A stretch of DNA of 64,000 nt from Deltaproteobacteria bacterium. GTDB lineage: Bacteria; Myxococcota; Kuafuiibacteriia; Kuafuiibacteriales; Kuafuiibacteriaceae. Position numbers and translations under genes: made by a program. The DNA lies in the NCBI GenBank assembly GCA_020632995.1, contig JACKEN010000001.1, positions 2,078,001 through 2,142,000 on the forward strand. The letters run 5' to 3'. Under the pieces are notes generated by a model. It searched no databases, was not told the DNA's origin, and worked only from the letters and a program-made list of their open reading frames with translations. Numbering within the stretch: the stretch's first letter is position 1; each line of letters opens with the position of its first letter. Shown here piece after piece: positions 1-8,771 of this stretch.

Positions 1-752
1 GCCGCCTGGGCCGCCTGCAGGGCCCTGAGCGCGAAGACGGTGCGGAGCATGGTCTCGCCGTGCCCGGTGGCGGAGAGCGCGCCCAGCTCGGCGTCGGCGT
101 AGGTCCCGGCGCCGGCCACCGGCGAGTCGCCCACGCGGCCGGGGTAGCGCATCAAGAGGCCCCCGGTGGAGGTCGCGGCGGCCAGCCCGCCCGCTGCGTC
201 GCGCGCCACCGCCCCGACCGTGTTGCCCCGGTCGACCCCCAGGCCCTCCTGGGGATCCCAGTCCGCGGTGGCGGCCCGGCGGCCCGAGCGGGCCTCCTCC
301 TCCCGCCGCGCGGTGTAGGCGCGGATCGTGGCCTCGGTGAGGTGACGCGCGGGATCGCAGAGGGCCACCCCGGCGTCGCGGGCGAACTCCACCGCGTTGG
401 GGCCGACGAGCAGGCAGTGGCGGCCGTCCTCGAGCACCGCGCGGGCGAGGTCGATGGGGTTCCGCACCCCGAGCACCTGCCCCACCGCCCCGTAGGCGAG
501 GTCCTCGCCCCGCATCACCGCGGCGTCGGTGAGCGGGAGGCCTCGTGCGTCCAGGGTGGCGCCGACCCCCGCGTTGAAGGTGGGATCATCCTCCAGCACC
601 CGAACCGCGGCCTGCGCCGCATCCAGCGCGGAGGCGCCGCGGGCGAGGAGCGCGGCGCCGACCTCGACCGCCCGGGCACAACCTGCCCGATGTTGGGCTT
701 CCAGGGGCCCCGGGATGGCCCCGGCGCCCCCGTGCACGATGATGGACCACAC
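1..752 (-). CDS. Isoaspartyl peptidase / type III L-asparaginase, cut by the window edge
   Basis: About 250 N-terminal residues of an Ntn-hydrolase of the isoaspartyl dipeptidase/asparaginase family are visible; the C-terminus lies left of the window. The family autocleaves before a Thr that becomes the nucleophile. Here that Thr is about residue 178, in DRGNTVGAVA, followed by the substrate-loop motifs ATSTGG, GRVGDSP and GAGTYAD. The N-terminus IIVHGGAG and the block FNAGVG are also typical. The start is a GTG at 752, which places IIVHGGAG at residue 4; no strong ribosome site is seen. The normal HGTVGAVA is DRGNTVGAVA here, a small variation. It probably lies in one transcript with the small membrane protein upstream (61 bp gap). 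It cleaves isoAsp or Asn side-chain bonds, either for protein-repair products or for Asn catabolism. Confidence 0.9.
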   Translation of the reverse strand, partial: MWSIIVHGGAGAIPGPLEAQHRAGCARAVEVGAALLARGASALDAAQAAVRVLEDDPTFNAGVGATLDARGLPLTDAAVMRGEDLAYGAVGQVLGVRNPIDLARAVLEDGRHCLLVGPNAVEFARDAGVALCDPARHLTEATIRAYTARREEEARSGRRAATADWDPQEGLGVDRGNTVGAVARDAAGGLAAATSTGGLLMRYPGRVGDSPVAGAGTYADAELGALSATGHGETMLRTVFALRALQAAQA

Positions 753-813
753 CGGCGCGCACCTTGGCGCTCCCCGGGGTCCAGGGCAAGAGCGCCCGAG
801 CCTGCGGGCCGCC

Positions 814-1101
814 CTAGCGGACCGGCAGGTGCGACTCGTGCATCGCGGTCAGGACCGGCTGCAGGCAGTGCTTGTCGCAGGTCACCTGGTCGGGGTGCTC
901 GAACGCGCTGCAGCGCACCACGTCCGCGTCGTCACCGTAGTTCCAGGGCTTCGGCCGGACCACCACGTCCACCTCGAAGTCCCCGCCCTTCTCGGCGCAG
1001 TGCACCTTCGCCCCCTGGTGCATCTGCTCGAACCGACGCGCCAGCAGGAAGGACACCAGGAGCGTCGCCGCGAGTGTGCCCAACAGGATGATGGCCAACA
1101 T
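814..1101 (-). CDS. Small single-span membrane protein, unknown
   Basis: A 95-residue protein with one N-terminal hydrophobic segment (residues 2-21) and then a polar tail that contains four Cys, three of them clustered as CSAFEHPDQVTCDKHC. The ATG at 1101 is preceded by a near-perfect AGGAGG, so the start is firm. It is divergent from the thiolase gene and upstream of the asparaginase. The Cys/His cluster could bind a metal or form disulfides outside the membrane; nothing in the sequence decides this. No family recognised. Confidence 0.75.
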   Translation of the reverse strand: MLAIILLGTLAATLLVSFLLARRFEQMHQGAKVHCAEKGGDFEVDVVVRPKPWNYGDDADVVRCSAFEHPDQVTCDKHCLQPVLTAMHESHLPVR

Positions 1102-1278
1102 GGGAGCCTCCTTCGGCGCCCCGCCCGCGCCTCACCGTGCGCGTGGACGGGACCCGGGGCACAGGTGTTCAAGGAGTGTGCCCCGCCGCGACATTGGCAC
1201 CTTTGGCCTCCGATCGCACCGCGCGGTGACGCGGTGCCCCCTGATGACGACACCTTGGGCGGGTGGTATGGGCGAGGC

Positions 1279-2493
1279 GTGAGCGACATCAGGGACGTCT
1301 ACATCCTGGACGCGGTCCGCACCCCCGTGGGCCGCCACCGCGGTGGCCTCGCGCCGGTCCGCACCGACGACCTCCTCGCGGTGGCGATCAAGGCCGCCCT
1401 GGACCGCACCGGCATCTCGGGTGCCGCGGTGGACGAGGTGGTGATGGGCTGCGCCAACCAAGCGGGCGAGGACAACCGCAACGTGGCCCGCATGGCCCTC
1501 CTGCTCGCGGGCATGCCGAACAGCGTGCCCGGCTTCACCGTCAACCGGCTCTGCGCCTCGGGCCTCACCGCGATCAACACCGCGGCGCGGCAGATCGCCA
1601 TGGGCGACGCCGACATCGTGCTCGCGGGCGGGGTCGAGAACATGAGCCGGGCCCCCCTCGTGGTCGAGAAGGGCGACAGCGCCTTCGGATCCGGGAACCG
1701 GACGATGTACGACACCGCGCTCGGCTGGCGCTTCCCGAACAAGCGAATGCAAGAGCTCTTTCCATTGGAGGGGATGGGCGAGACGGCGGAGAACCTGGCC
1801 GAGCAGATGTCGATCACGCGCGAGGATCAGGACGCCTTCGCCCTCGCCTCCCACACCAAGGCCCTGGCCGCCGAGACCGCGGGGCGCTTCGAGGACGAGC
1901 GGGTGCCGGTGGTGATCCCGCAGAAGAAGGGCGACCCGGTGGTGGTCAAGGTGGACGAGGGCCCCCGGGCCGACTCCAGCCTCGAGGCGCTGGGCAAGCT
2001 GAAGCCGGTGTTCCGAAAGGGCGGCTCGGTCACCGCCGGCAACTCCAGCCCGCTGAACGACGGCGCGGCGTGCGTGGTGCTGGTGAGCGGCGACGCGCTC
2101 CGCAACATGGGCAGGGAGCCGATGGCGCGGTGGGTGGCCTCGCAGTCGGCCGGCGTGAACCCGCGCATCATGGGCATCGGCCCGGTGCCCGCGGTCGAGA
2201 AGCTCCTGTCGCGGCGAAAGCTCCACCTCGACGACGTGGATCTGTTCGAGCTCAACGAGGCCTTCGCCGCCCAGTCCCTCGCCGTCCTGCGCCGCCTCGA
2301 CATGGAGGACCTGATGGACCGCGTGAACGTGAACGGCGGCGCCATCGCCCTCGGCCATCCCCTGGGCTGCTCCGGCGCGCGGCTCGTCACCACCTTGGTG
2401 CACGAGATGAAGCGCCGCGGGGCCAAGCGCGGCCTCGCCACCCTCTGCGTGGGGGTGGGCCAGGGCGTGGCCTCGATGCTGGAGCGGGACTGA
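1279..2493 (+). CDS. Acyl-CoA thiolase of the PcaF/PaaJ (3-oxoadipyl-CoA) type
   Basis: A 404-residue thiolase. The nucleophilic Cys92 is in NRLCASG, the second-site His360 in GHPLGCSG and the general acid Cys390 in LCVGVGQG; ELNEAFAAQ is also intact. The stretch GCANQAGEDNRNVARM is characteristic of 3-oxoadipyl-CoA thiolases (PcaF, PaaJ) rather than of housekeeping acetoacetyl-CoA thiolase, so thiolytic cleavage of a beta-ketoadipyl-type or fatty acyl-CoA is the best guess. The GTG at 1279 was chosen because the text upstream is non-coding and the family N-terminus (YILDAVRTPVGR) follows directly. It lies 1 bp upstream of an aldehyde-dehydrogenase homologue, so the two are co-translated. No other aromatic-catabolism gene is present in the window. 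Confidence 0.92.
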   Translation: MSDIRDVYILDAVRTPVGRHRGGLAPVRTDDLLAVAIKAALDRTGISGAAVDEVVMGCANQAGEDNRNVARMALLLAGMPNSVPGFTVNRLCASGLTAINTAARQIAMGDADIVLAGGVENMSRAPLVVEKGDSAFGSGNRTMYDTALGWRFPNKRMQELFPLEGMGETAENLAEQMSITREDQDAFALASHTKALAAETAGRFEDERVPVVIPQKKGDPVVVKVDEGPRADSSLEALGKLKPVFRKGGSVTAGNSSPLNDGAACVVLVSGDALRNMGREPMARWVASQSAGVNPRIMGIGPVPAVEKLLSRRKLHLDDVDLFELNEAFAAQSLAVLRRLDMEDLMDRVNVNGGAIALGHPLGCSGARLVTTLVHEMKRRGAKRGLATLCVGVGQGVASMLERD

Positions 2494-2494
2494 C

Positions 2495-3991
2495 GTGCGG
2501 GAGCGGCGGCGGCGCGCCGAGACCCTGGTGCGCATCCAGAAGGAGCGGATCCCACACCTGTTCGTGGGCGGCCTCGACGTGGAGTCCGAGGCCAACGCCA
2601 CCCTCCTGGTGACCAACCCCGCCGACAAGGAGCCGCTCGGCCGCTGCCCCGCCGCCAACGCCCGCGACGTGCACAAGGCGGTCGAGGCCGCGCGCGGGGC
2701 GTTCGAGGCCACCTGGCGCGACACCTCGGCGCGGGAGCGGGGGCGGGCGCTCGTCGCGCTGGCCGAGGCGGTGGAGCACCGGGCCGAGGACCTCGCGATC
2801 CTCGAGGCGCTCCAGACCGGCAAGACCTTCCGCGAGGTGCTCGACGAGGACATCCTGCGGGGCGCTCGAGCGCTCCGCCACTTTGCAGGCTGGGCTGACA
2901 AGCACCCGGGCGAGCTGGTGCCGCTCGAGGGCGGGATCGAGGGCCGCGTCCACCGGGAGCCGGTGGGGGTGGTCGCCTCGGTGCTGCCGTGGAGCGCCCC
3001 GTTCCTGTCCGCCATGGAGAAGGTGGGCGCGGCGCTGATCTCGGGCTCCACCCTGTTGCTCCAGCCGCCGGAGCAAGCCCCGTTGACGGTCCTGGCCCTG
3101 GGCGAGATGACCCGGGAGGCCAACCTGCCCCCCGGGGTGCTGAACGTGATCACCGGGACCGGCTCGGTGGCGGGCGAGGCGCTGGCCACCCACCCGCTGG
3201 TGGGGGTGATGACCTTCGCCGGCCCCATGGACTGGGCCCGCCGCATGCTCCTCGGCGCGGCCAAGAGCAACCTGAAGCCGGTGCACTTCGAGCTGGGTGA
3301 CAAGACGCCTTGCATCGTGTTCGAGGACGCGGATCGCCGGGCCGCCCTCGAGGCGGTGGCGACCAGCATCTTCACCTCCCGCGCGGTGCTCCCCACCGCG
3401 GCCAGCCGCCTGCTCGTGCACGAGAGCCACTACGAGGAGGCGGCCTCGGTGCTCGCGGCCCGGGCCAAGCAGGTGGTGGTGGGCGACGCCCTCGACGAGC
3501 ACACCGAGCTCGGCCCGATGATCAGCGAGGAGCACCTCAAGCGGGTGCTCGCCTACGTGGAGCTGGGCCGCCGCGAGGGCGCCAAGCTGGTGGCGGGCGG
3601 GGTGCGCGACACCGACGGCGCCAAGGCCATGGGCGCCTTCATGCGCCCCACCGTCTTCGTGGACGCCAAGCCGAAGATGCGGGTGACGCGCGAGGAGATC
3701 GCCGGCCCCGTCCTCACCATCACCCCCTTCAAGAGCGAAGACGAGGCGGTGGCCCTCGCCAACGACACCGACTACGGCCTCGCCGCCGCGGTGTGGACGA
3801 AGGACCTCGCGCGAGCCCAGCGGGTGGGTCGCCGGCTCCAGGCCGGGGTGGTGTGGATCAACGGGCTCGGCCAGTCCGACCCCGCCCTCCCCTTCGGCGG
3901 CACCCGCCTGTCGGGGCAGGGGCGCTCGTACGGGCGCGAGGCGCTCCAGCAGCTGACCCGGACCCGCAGCGTCTACGTCAGCTCGAAGTAG
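2495..3991 (+). CDS. Aldehyde dehydrogenase superfamily protein lacking the catalytic Cys (probable pseudoenzyme)
   Basis: 498 residues covering the whole ALDH fold. The oxyanion/NAD region has PWSAP instead of PWNxP; the FTGSxxxG cofactor loop is FAGPMDWAR; the general-base Glu is kept (E266 in FELGDKTP); the C-terminal EEIAGPVL and PFGG motifs are present. At the catalytic site, normally GQxCxAxSR, the protein reads SRAVLPTAASR, so Pro300 stands where the nucleophilic Cys should be and no Cys is nearby. The reading frame is intact and codon use matches its neighbours, so this is not a sequencing frameshift. It starts with GTG one base after the thiolase stop. Possible roles are a regulatory or structural partner of an active ALDH, or non-redox binding of acyl/aldehyde ligands. 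Confidence 0.9.
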   Translation: MRERRRRAETLVRIQKERIPHLFVGGLDVESEANATLLVTNPADKEPLGRCPAANARDVHKAVEAARGAFEATWRDTSARERGRALVALAEAVEHRAEDLAILEALQTGKTFREVLDEDILRGARALRHFAGWADKHPGELVPLEGGIEGRVHREPVGVVASVLPWSAPFLSAMEKVGAALISGSTLLLQPPEQAPLTVLALGEMTREANLPPGVLNVITGTGSVAGEALATHPLVGVMTFAGPMDWARRMLLGAAKSNLKPVHFELGDKTPCIVFEDADRRAALEAVATSIFTSRAVLPTAASRLLVHESHYEEAASVLAARAKQVVVGDALDEHTELGPMISEEHLKRVLAYVELGRREGAKLVAGGVRDTDGAKAMGAFMRPTVFVDAKPKMRVTREEIAGPVLTITPFKSEDEAVALANDTDYGLAAAVWTKDLARAQRVGRRLQAGVVWINGLGQSDPALPFGGTRLSGQGRSYGREALQQLTRTRSVYVSSK

Positions 3992-4787
3992 CTGGATCTC
4001 CAACGCGGCCCAGGAGGGCTTCGCGGAGCTCGAGCACCGCCTGGGCGGTCTCGTCCTCGGGGTCCAGCACCGGGATCAGCCGCAGACTCCTGAGCGCCTT
4101 GGCCAGGCGGTCCGCGAGGGGGACGGGCAAGATCGGGAGCTGCGTGCCGGAGGCGTCGATCACACGTTCCTGCTCAACGATCCCCTCGGGGAGCGTCGCG
4201 CCGGAGCGGGCTATCCACGTCCTGAGGACCCCGGCCGACGGCGCGCCCTCACGGAAGCCGGGGACAGGCACCCAACACCGCGGGTCCATGACCGTCGCCG
4301 GAGGCCAACGTAGGGCGAGCCACCCGGGCAGGAGCGCCCCCCGAAACTCGACCCGCTCGCCCTCGGGCAGGCTCGGCGGAGCCCAGGCGTTCAGCCACCG
4401 GGCCGAGTAGGCGAAGCGCCCCTCTATGGAGCACACCAGGCCTCGGGGCCGCTCGGTGGCGACCAGGACCCGAGCTCCATTCGCCAGCTCGCGCGGCTCG
4501 CGGCCAAAGCAATCCTCGTCTGCGTCCAAGCAGGCCGCGACGACCCGAGCTCGCGAGCGCATCACCGCCCAGCGCTCCTCGATGACCAAGCCAATGGCGA
4601 AGGTGCTCAGCCCTAACTGGTCGCCCGCGCTCCCCAGCAGCCGCAGCAGCCGCGCCACCTGCCAGGGCGCGTCCAACCTGACGTGGATCATCGGCGGCGC
4701 CGGCAGCCGTTGCCCCTTGAAGGCCCGGCTCTGGGCCAAGACCTCGAGCCCCCGCGCGACCTCCAGACTGATCTCGATGGACAGCAT
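3978..4787 (-). CDS. Hypothetical protein, 269 aa
   Basis: Unrecognised soluble protein with no signal peptide or membrane segment. The ATG at 4787 gives the N-terminus MLSIEISLEVARGLEVLAQ, with GGAGGG about 10 bases upstream; the much longer open frame beyond it is a shadow of the next gene. Its 3' end overlaps the aldehyde-dehydrogenase gene tail to tail by 14 bp. The protein contains several Trp and a Cys pair in the middle but no motif I can name. It lies 101 bp downstream of the PAP2-VanZ gene on the same strand. Confidence 0.7.
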   Translation of the reverse strand: MLSIEISLEVARGLEVLAQSRAFKGQRLPAPPMIHVRLDAPWQVARLLRLLGSAGDQLGLSTFAIGLVIEERWAVMRSRARVVAACLDADEDCFGREPRELANGARVLVATERPRGLVCSIEGRFAYSARWLNAWAPPSLPEGERVEFRGALLPGWLALRWPPATVMDPRCWVPVPGFREGAPSAGVLRTWIARSGATLPEGIVEQERVIDASGTQLPILPVPLADRLAKALRSLRLIPVLDPEDETAQAVLELREALLGRVGDPATSS

Positions 4788-4888
4788 CAGGAGCACCCTC
4801 CGAGGTGGCCCTGACCCTTCTAGCACCGGTCGAGTCGGCGCAGCTCGGAGATCACGCGGAGCGGGGCCCTGCTGGTCGCGGCACCCCT

Positions 4889-5764
4889 TCAGCTCGCGAC
4901 CACCGCGGAGGCCCCCGCAGGCTCGGGGCTCGGCGCGCGCGTCAGCCACCGCGCCACCAGGTAGCCGGCCAGGATCCCGGACAGCGTGCACGCCAGGTCG
5001 CCCAGGTCGAAGGTGCGGCTCGGCACGAAGGCCTGCGAGAACTCCTCCAACGTCGCCAACACCGCGATGACCACTGCAACCCGGCCTGCACCCCAACGAA
5101 CGAGGTAGCCGCAGGCGAACAGGGCCAGGAGCCCGAACAACACGAAGTGCAGGGTCTTGTCCGCGCCGGGCAGCCGGAGCCACCAGAAGTTGCTCAGCCT
5201 CAAGGTCGCGCTGAGGATGCCCAACAGCACCACCGCAGCCTGGGGCCACAGCCACCAGGACCAGCGCGGGCGCAGGTCATCTTGCGCGAGGAGCAGCCCG
5301 TGGGCCAGGGCCCCCGCCGCCGCGCCCACCCCAGCGCCCATGATCACGTCGGCCGCGTGGTGATGGCCCAGGTAGACGCGTGAGGCGGCCACCGCGGCTG
5401 CGAAGGCCAGGGCCACCCAGCGCCAACGCCAGCGTCCAAGGAGCGCCATGGCGGCCAGGGCCGCCACCATGGCCGCGTGCCCGCTCGGGAAGCCCGGGGT
5501 CGGCGGCGCAGGCCAGCCTGCCAGCAGCGGCGTCGGACGGGGGCGCAGCAAGATGTGCTGCAGCTCCAGGCACACCAGCGCCGCTCCGAGGGCCGCCCCG
5601 GCCAGCCCGAAGCCCTCCTTCGCGCCGCCGGGGCCCCGACCCCGGCGGGCCGCGATGAACAACACCAAGACCGGCGCGCCGAGGCTCAGGAGCACCATCA
5701 GGGCGTCCAGCCCGGGGCTCCGAGCGGCGGTGAGGACGTGAAAGACCAGGCGCTCCCAACCCAT
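4889..5764 (-). CDS. PAP2-family phosphatase fused to a VanZ-like domain
   Basis: 291-residue polytopic membrane protein. Residues 1-165 form a PAP2 (type 2 phosphatidic acid phosphatase) domain: RPRP of motif C1, P93-S-G-H96 of C2 and S128-R129 ... H135 ... D139 of C3. The upstream Lys of C1 is missing. Residues about 180-275 have the VanZ pattern: DKTLHF, then a Glu-Glu and Gln on one helix (EEFSQ), R250, D253 and D256. PAP2 enzymes dephosphorylate lipid pyrophosphates or phosphatidic acid at the membrane surface. VanZ-like domains are linked to low-level teicoplanin resistance and have no settled biochemistry. The fusion suggests a link to undecaprenyl or phospholipid phosphate turnover. 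Confidence 0.88.
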   Translation of the reverse strand: MGWERLVFHVLTAARSPGLDALMVLLSLGAPVLVLFIAARRGRGPGGAKEGFGLAGAALGAALVCLELQHILLRPRPTPLLAGWPAPPTPGFPSGHAAMVAALAAMALLGRWRWRWVALAFAAAVAASRVYLGHHHAADVIMGAGVGAAAGALAHGLLLAQDDLRPRWSWWLWPQAAVVLLGILSATLRLSNFWWLRLPGADKTLHFVLFGLLALFACGYLVRWGAGRVAVVIAVLATLEEFSQAFVPSRTFDLGDLACTLSGILAGYLVARWLTRAPSPEPAGASAVVAS

Positions 5765-5856
5765 CGTGGCCCCAACCCTCGTCGGCCCACCCTACCTTCC
5801 CTTGCCTGGGCACCGCGGGGGAACAACGCGATGTCGGGCGCGCGTTTGCGTCGTCG

Positions 5857-6264
5857 ATGCGCCCGAGACTCACCCGATGCCACGCCACCATGGTCATCAC
5901 CTTCCTGGTCGGCGCGGCGCTCAGCACCCTCGTCATGCCTCGCGCCCCGTCGATCCCGCAGGGCCCGCTGCCGACCTTCGATCGCACCTGCGCCGAGACC
6001 AAGGCGAACGTCCTCGAGCGCCTCGACCCGTTCGCGTACTCGCCCGGGGACAGCGCGGGTGGCTCGTACACGTCGGTCCATCGGGTCGGGGACCGCATGG
6101 TGGTCGTGGTCGTGAAGGACCGGCTCTCCGACGACTCGGTCAGCTCCACCGAAGACGCCTACGAGTTCGTCTGGGACCGCCGCGCCGCCACCTGGAGCCT
6201 CCACTCCTGCAGCGGGCACTTCGACTGCTACCGAGGGCGCGCCCCCGGCGGCGCCTGCCTCTGA
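5857..6264 (+). CDS. Small secreted or membrane-anchored protein, unknown
   Basis: 135 residues. An N-terminal hydrophobic segment (about residues 11-27) probably acts as a signal or anchor. The remainder looks like a compact extracytoplasmic domain with three Cys (SCSGHFDC and one earlier) and a beta-rich core (DRMVVVVVKD). No family recognised. It is transcribed away from the PAP2-VanZ gene; the 92 bp between them should hold both promoters. Confidence 0.65.
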   Translation: MRPRLTRCHATMVITFLVGAALSTLVMPRAPSIPQGPLPTFDRTCAETKANVLERLDPFAYSPGDSAGGSYTSVHRVGDRMVVVVVKDRLSDDSVSSTEDAYEFVWDRRAATWSLHSCSGHFDCYRGRAPGGACL

Positions 6265-6527
6265 TCTCACTTCGCCACACGTGCAGGCGAGTCACTCCGA
6301 GCAGTGTCAAGGAAGCGACGCTGATCCAAGGTGGGGCGCGACGGGCACCCCTCGTAGAGAGCGGTCGATCTCGTGCTTTCGTCGCACGCCCCCGACGCGA
6401 CCTGAAGTTCCACCCATCGCCACCGTGCACCGGGCGGCTCGATCGCGCCAGCCGTGCGCGGTGCGGTCCCAGCTTCACGCCAGGCCGGGGCTGGAGCCCG
6501 CGCCAGGACCGACGAACTGCGCGTCTG

Positions 6528-8285
6528 ATGCGTCGCCTCGCCGTGGCCGCCTGGCTCCTCACCCTCCCCGCCGGCTGCGCGCCCCAGGCCATCCGGGGCG
6601 CGCTCGACGTGGATCCCGACCCCGACGCCCCCGGGGCACCGGGCCAGGTCGATCCGGAGGCGACCACGCCCCGCGCGCGCGCGGTGGCCCTCACCCCGCA
6701 GCGCATGGTGCGCGACGCCCCCGCGGTCTCACAGCGCCCTGCACCACCGCAGGCGCCGCCGCCTCCGCCGCCCCCACCACCGCCCGCGGCGGGCGCGGCC
6801 GGGCCGGATCTCACCCGCTGCGCCCCGCCCCTGCCGGTCGACGCCCCCGCCGTGACCTACGTGTGCGACTGCCAGGCCGGCGCCGACCCGGCCTGCGTGC
6901 CCGGCGCCGACACGAACCCCGGCACCGCGCAGGCCCCCTTGCAGACCTTCACCGCCGCGATGTCCCGCTTCAACCAGCTCACCTCCGGCCAGGCGGTGGC
7001 GCTCTGCCGGGGCGGCGCGTGGCAGACCGCGGACAACCGGGTACGGCGCACCGCGTGTAGCGCCGACGACCGCTGCGTGCTCGGCGACTACACCGCGCCC
7101 TGGGGCGACGGCGGCGAGGCCGCGCCCGCCCTCACGTTGAGCAACCCCACCGGCAACCTGATCAGCATGGACTCCGGCTCCGGGGTCACGGTGGAGGGCC
7201 TCGAGGTCCGGAACCTCACCCTGCGCGGCCCCGGGATCGAGGGGGTCGGCATCTTCGTCTACCGCGAGATCAACCACGTCAAGCTGTCCTGCATGGACCT
7301 CAGCGGCTTCGACATCGCGATCAACATCCACGCCTGGGGCACCGACGTCGTCCTCGAGGACGCCGTGGTGCACGACAACGGGGGCCACGGCTGGCTGGGC
7401 GGCTGCAACGCGTGCGGGATCCGGCGCGCGCGCTTCGACAACAACGGCGCGGGATGGGCGGCGGTGGGCCGCGGGTCCCTCGCCCACAACGTCTACGTCT
7501 CCGGCGGCAGCACCGGGATGTTCGTGGAGTCGGTGCACTCCACCCGGAGCGCGGTGGACGATCAGGGCGCGTGCACCGGCATCCCGATCACCGCCCACGG
7601 CGGCGTGATGCACGACCTCCGCATCGTCGGGAACCTCATCGAGGAGCCCAACGCGGGCCTCGGCTGCTGGGGGATCTCGGTCGACAGCGCCTCGATGGAC
7701 CCGGACGGGAACCGCCGCGCCCTCATCGCCAACAACGTCCTCGTCAACGTGGGGAACGTGGGCATCGGGCTCGCCTCCTGCGAGGACTGCACGGTGGAGA
7801 ACAACGTCATCGTGCAGGAGCGCATCGGGGGCATGCGGGCCATCGTGATGCCGGTGCGCCAGCGCAGCGCCGACGACCTCGCCTCCGACCGCGTGGTGGT
7901 GCGCCACAACACCGTCTACTTCGCGGGCGGCGGCCAGGGCACCGGCGTCGCGGTGGGCGGCGAGGGCAGCGCCCACGTCGTGGCCAACAACATCGTGGCC
8001 TTCACCGGTCAGTCCGGCGAGTGCTACCGGCTCGACCTCGCGTCCGACGCCTACGCCGGCCTGGACGGGAACCTCTGCTTCGGCGGCACGATGAGCCCGG
8101 GGAGCACCGGCCTCGACGGCCTGACCCTCGTCGCGGATCCCCAGTTCGTGGCCGCCCCTGAGGACCTCAGCCTCAGCGCAAGCTCACCTGCGGTGGACTC
8201 CGGCGATCCCAGCCAGGCCACCGACTGTGACCTGATGGGCCAGCCCCGGGACGCGCACCCGGATCGCGGGGCCTACGAGCGCTGA
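6528..8285 (+). CDS. Lipoprotein with right-handed beta-helix domain
   Basis: 585 residues starting at the ATG at 6528 (MRRLAVAAWLLTLPAGC), a lipoprotein signal with Cys17 as the lipid-modified residue. A low-complexity linker follows, including a run of ten prolines. From about residue 110 the protein has the xNxI/V repeats of a parallel beta-helix (for example VVLEDAVVHDNGG, RALIANNVLVNV, CTVENNVIVQE, VVANNIVAF), as in pectate-lyase-like and NosD-like proteins. The end (DPSQATDCDLMGQPRD ... DRGAYER) is the usual closing motif of such secreted right-handed helix proteins. Likely a surface carbohydrate-binding or carbohydrate-cleaving protein; the catalytic residues cannot be assigned. Its 3' end overlaps the phosphatase gene by 13 bp, tail to tail. 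The 263 bp upstream hold no gene I can see. Confidence 0.85.
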   Translation: MRRLAVAAWLLTLPAGCAPQAIRGALDVDPDPDAPGAPGQVDPEATTPRARAVALTPQRMVRDAPAVSQRPAPPQAPPPPPPPPPPAAGAAGPDLTRCAPPLPVDAPAVTYVCDCQAGADPACVPGADTNPGTAQAPLQTFTAAMSRFNQLTSGQAVALCRGGAWQTADNRVRRTACSADDRCVLGDYTAPWGDGGEAAPALTLSNPTGNLISMDSGSGVTVEGLEVRNLTLRGPGIEGVGIFVYREINHVKLSCMDLSGFDIAINIHAWGTDVVLEDAVVHDNGGHGWLGGCNACGIRRARFDNNGAGWAAVGRGSLAHNVYVSGGSTGMFVESVHSTRSAVDDQGACTGIPITAHGGVMHDLRIVGNLIEEPNAGLGCWGISVDSASMDPDGNRRALIANNVLVNVGNVGIGLASCEDCTVENNVIVQERIGGMRAIVMPVRQRSADDLASDRVVVRHNTVYFAGGGQGTGVAVGGEGSAHVVANNIVAFTGQSGECYRLDLASDAYAGLDGNLCFGGTMSPGSTGLDGLTLVADPQFVAAPEDLSLSASSPAVDSGDPSQATDCDLMGQPRDAHPDRGAYER

Positions 8286-8752
8286 TCGGGCACGCTGCGC
8301 ACCCACCGGATCTGAGCCGCGGTCTCGGGCACCGGCAGGCCGCGGGCCAGGCTGGCCCGGCGGATCGCGTCGTCGTGGGTGAGCCCGGCGCGGATCAGCG
8401 TCGTCACCACCACCAGGCCCGAGCGCCCGATCCCCGCGAAGCAGTGCGCCACCACCCGGCGCCCCGCCAGGAGCTCACCCGCGAGGCGATCCGCGAGGGC
8501 CACGGTCGCTTCGAGATCGTCGGGGAGCGCGTGGTCGACGATCGGGAAGCGGATGAACTCGAGCCCGGCCTCGAGCGCCGCGTCGGCCTCGTCGGCGAGG
8601 CCCATGCGGGTGGCCTCCTCCATCGTCTGGCAGCTGACGAGCACGTCCACCCCGCGGGCGCGCGCCGCGCGCAGATCCTCCAGGAGCCCGGGCCCGCCCC
8701 GGGGTCGCGGGGCCTGGGCGATGAAGAAGCCCTCCACCCACTCGAAGCGCAT
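8273..8752 (-). CDS. Dual-specificity/tyrosine phosphatase family protein
   Basis: 159 residues, a minimal Cys-based phosphatase domain. The P-loop is HCFAGIGRSG (His103, Cys104, Arg110), matching HCxxGxxRS, and Asp73 in PIVDHALP is placed to act as general acid. There is no signal peptide, so it acts in the cytoplasm. It sits 19 bp downstream of the rRNA methyltransferase gene and may be its operon partner. Substrate unknown; phosphotyrosine, phosphoserine/threonine and nucleotide or inositol phosphates are all possible in this superfamily. Confidence 0.88.
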   Translation of the reverse strand: MRFEWVEGFFIAQAPRPRGGPGLLEDLRAARARGVDVLVSCQTMEEATRMGLADEADAALEAGLEFIRFPIVDHALPDDLEATVALADRLAGELLAGRRVVAHCFAGIGRSGLVVVTTLIRAGLTHDDAIRRASLARGLPVPETAAQIRWVRSVPDQRS

Positions 8753-8771
8753 CCGCGGACTCTACACCCGC

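Noticed and set aside
1194..1210. Sigma-54-like box TTGGCAC ... TTGGC before the thiolase gene
   Set aside because: The spacing between the GG and GC elements is 8 instead of 10 bases, so it should not bind sigma-54.
1132..3396. 754-aa open frame on the minus strand
   Set aside because: Shadow of the thiolase and ALDH genes, which have all family motifs on the plus strand.
6265..6527. Possible small gene in the 263-bp gap before the beta-helix lipoprotein
   Set aside because: The open frames that cross it show no coding-like third-position bias and no ribosome site; treated as leader or promoter DNA.
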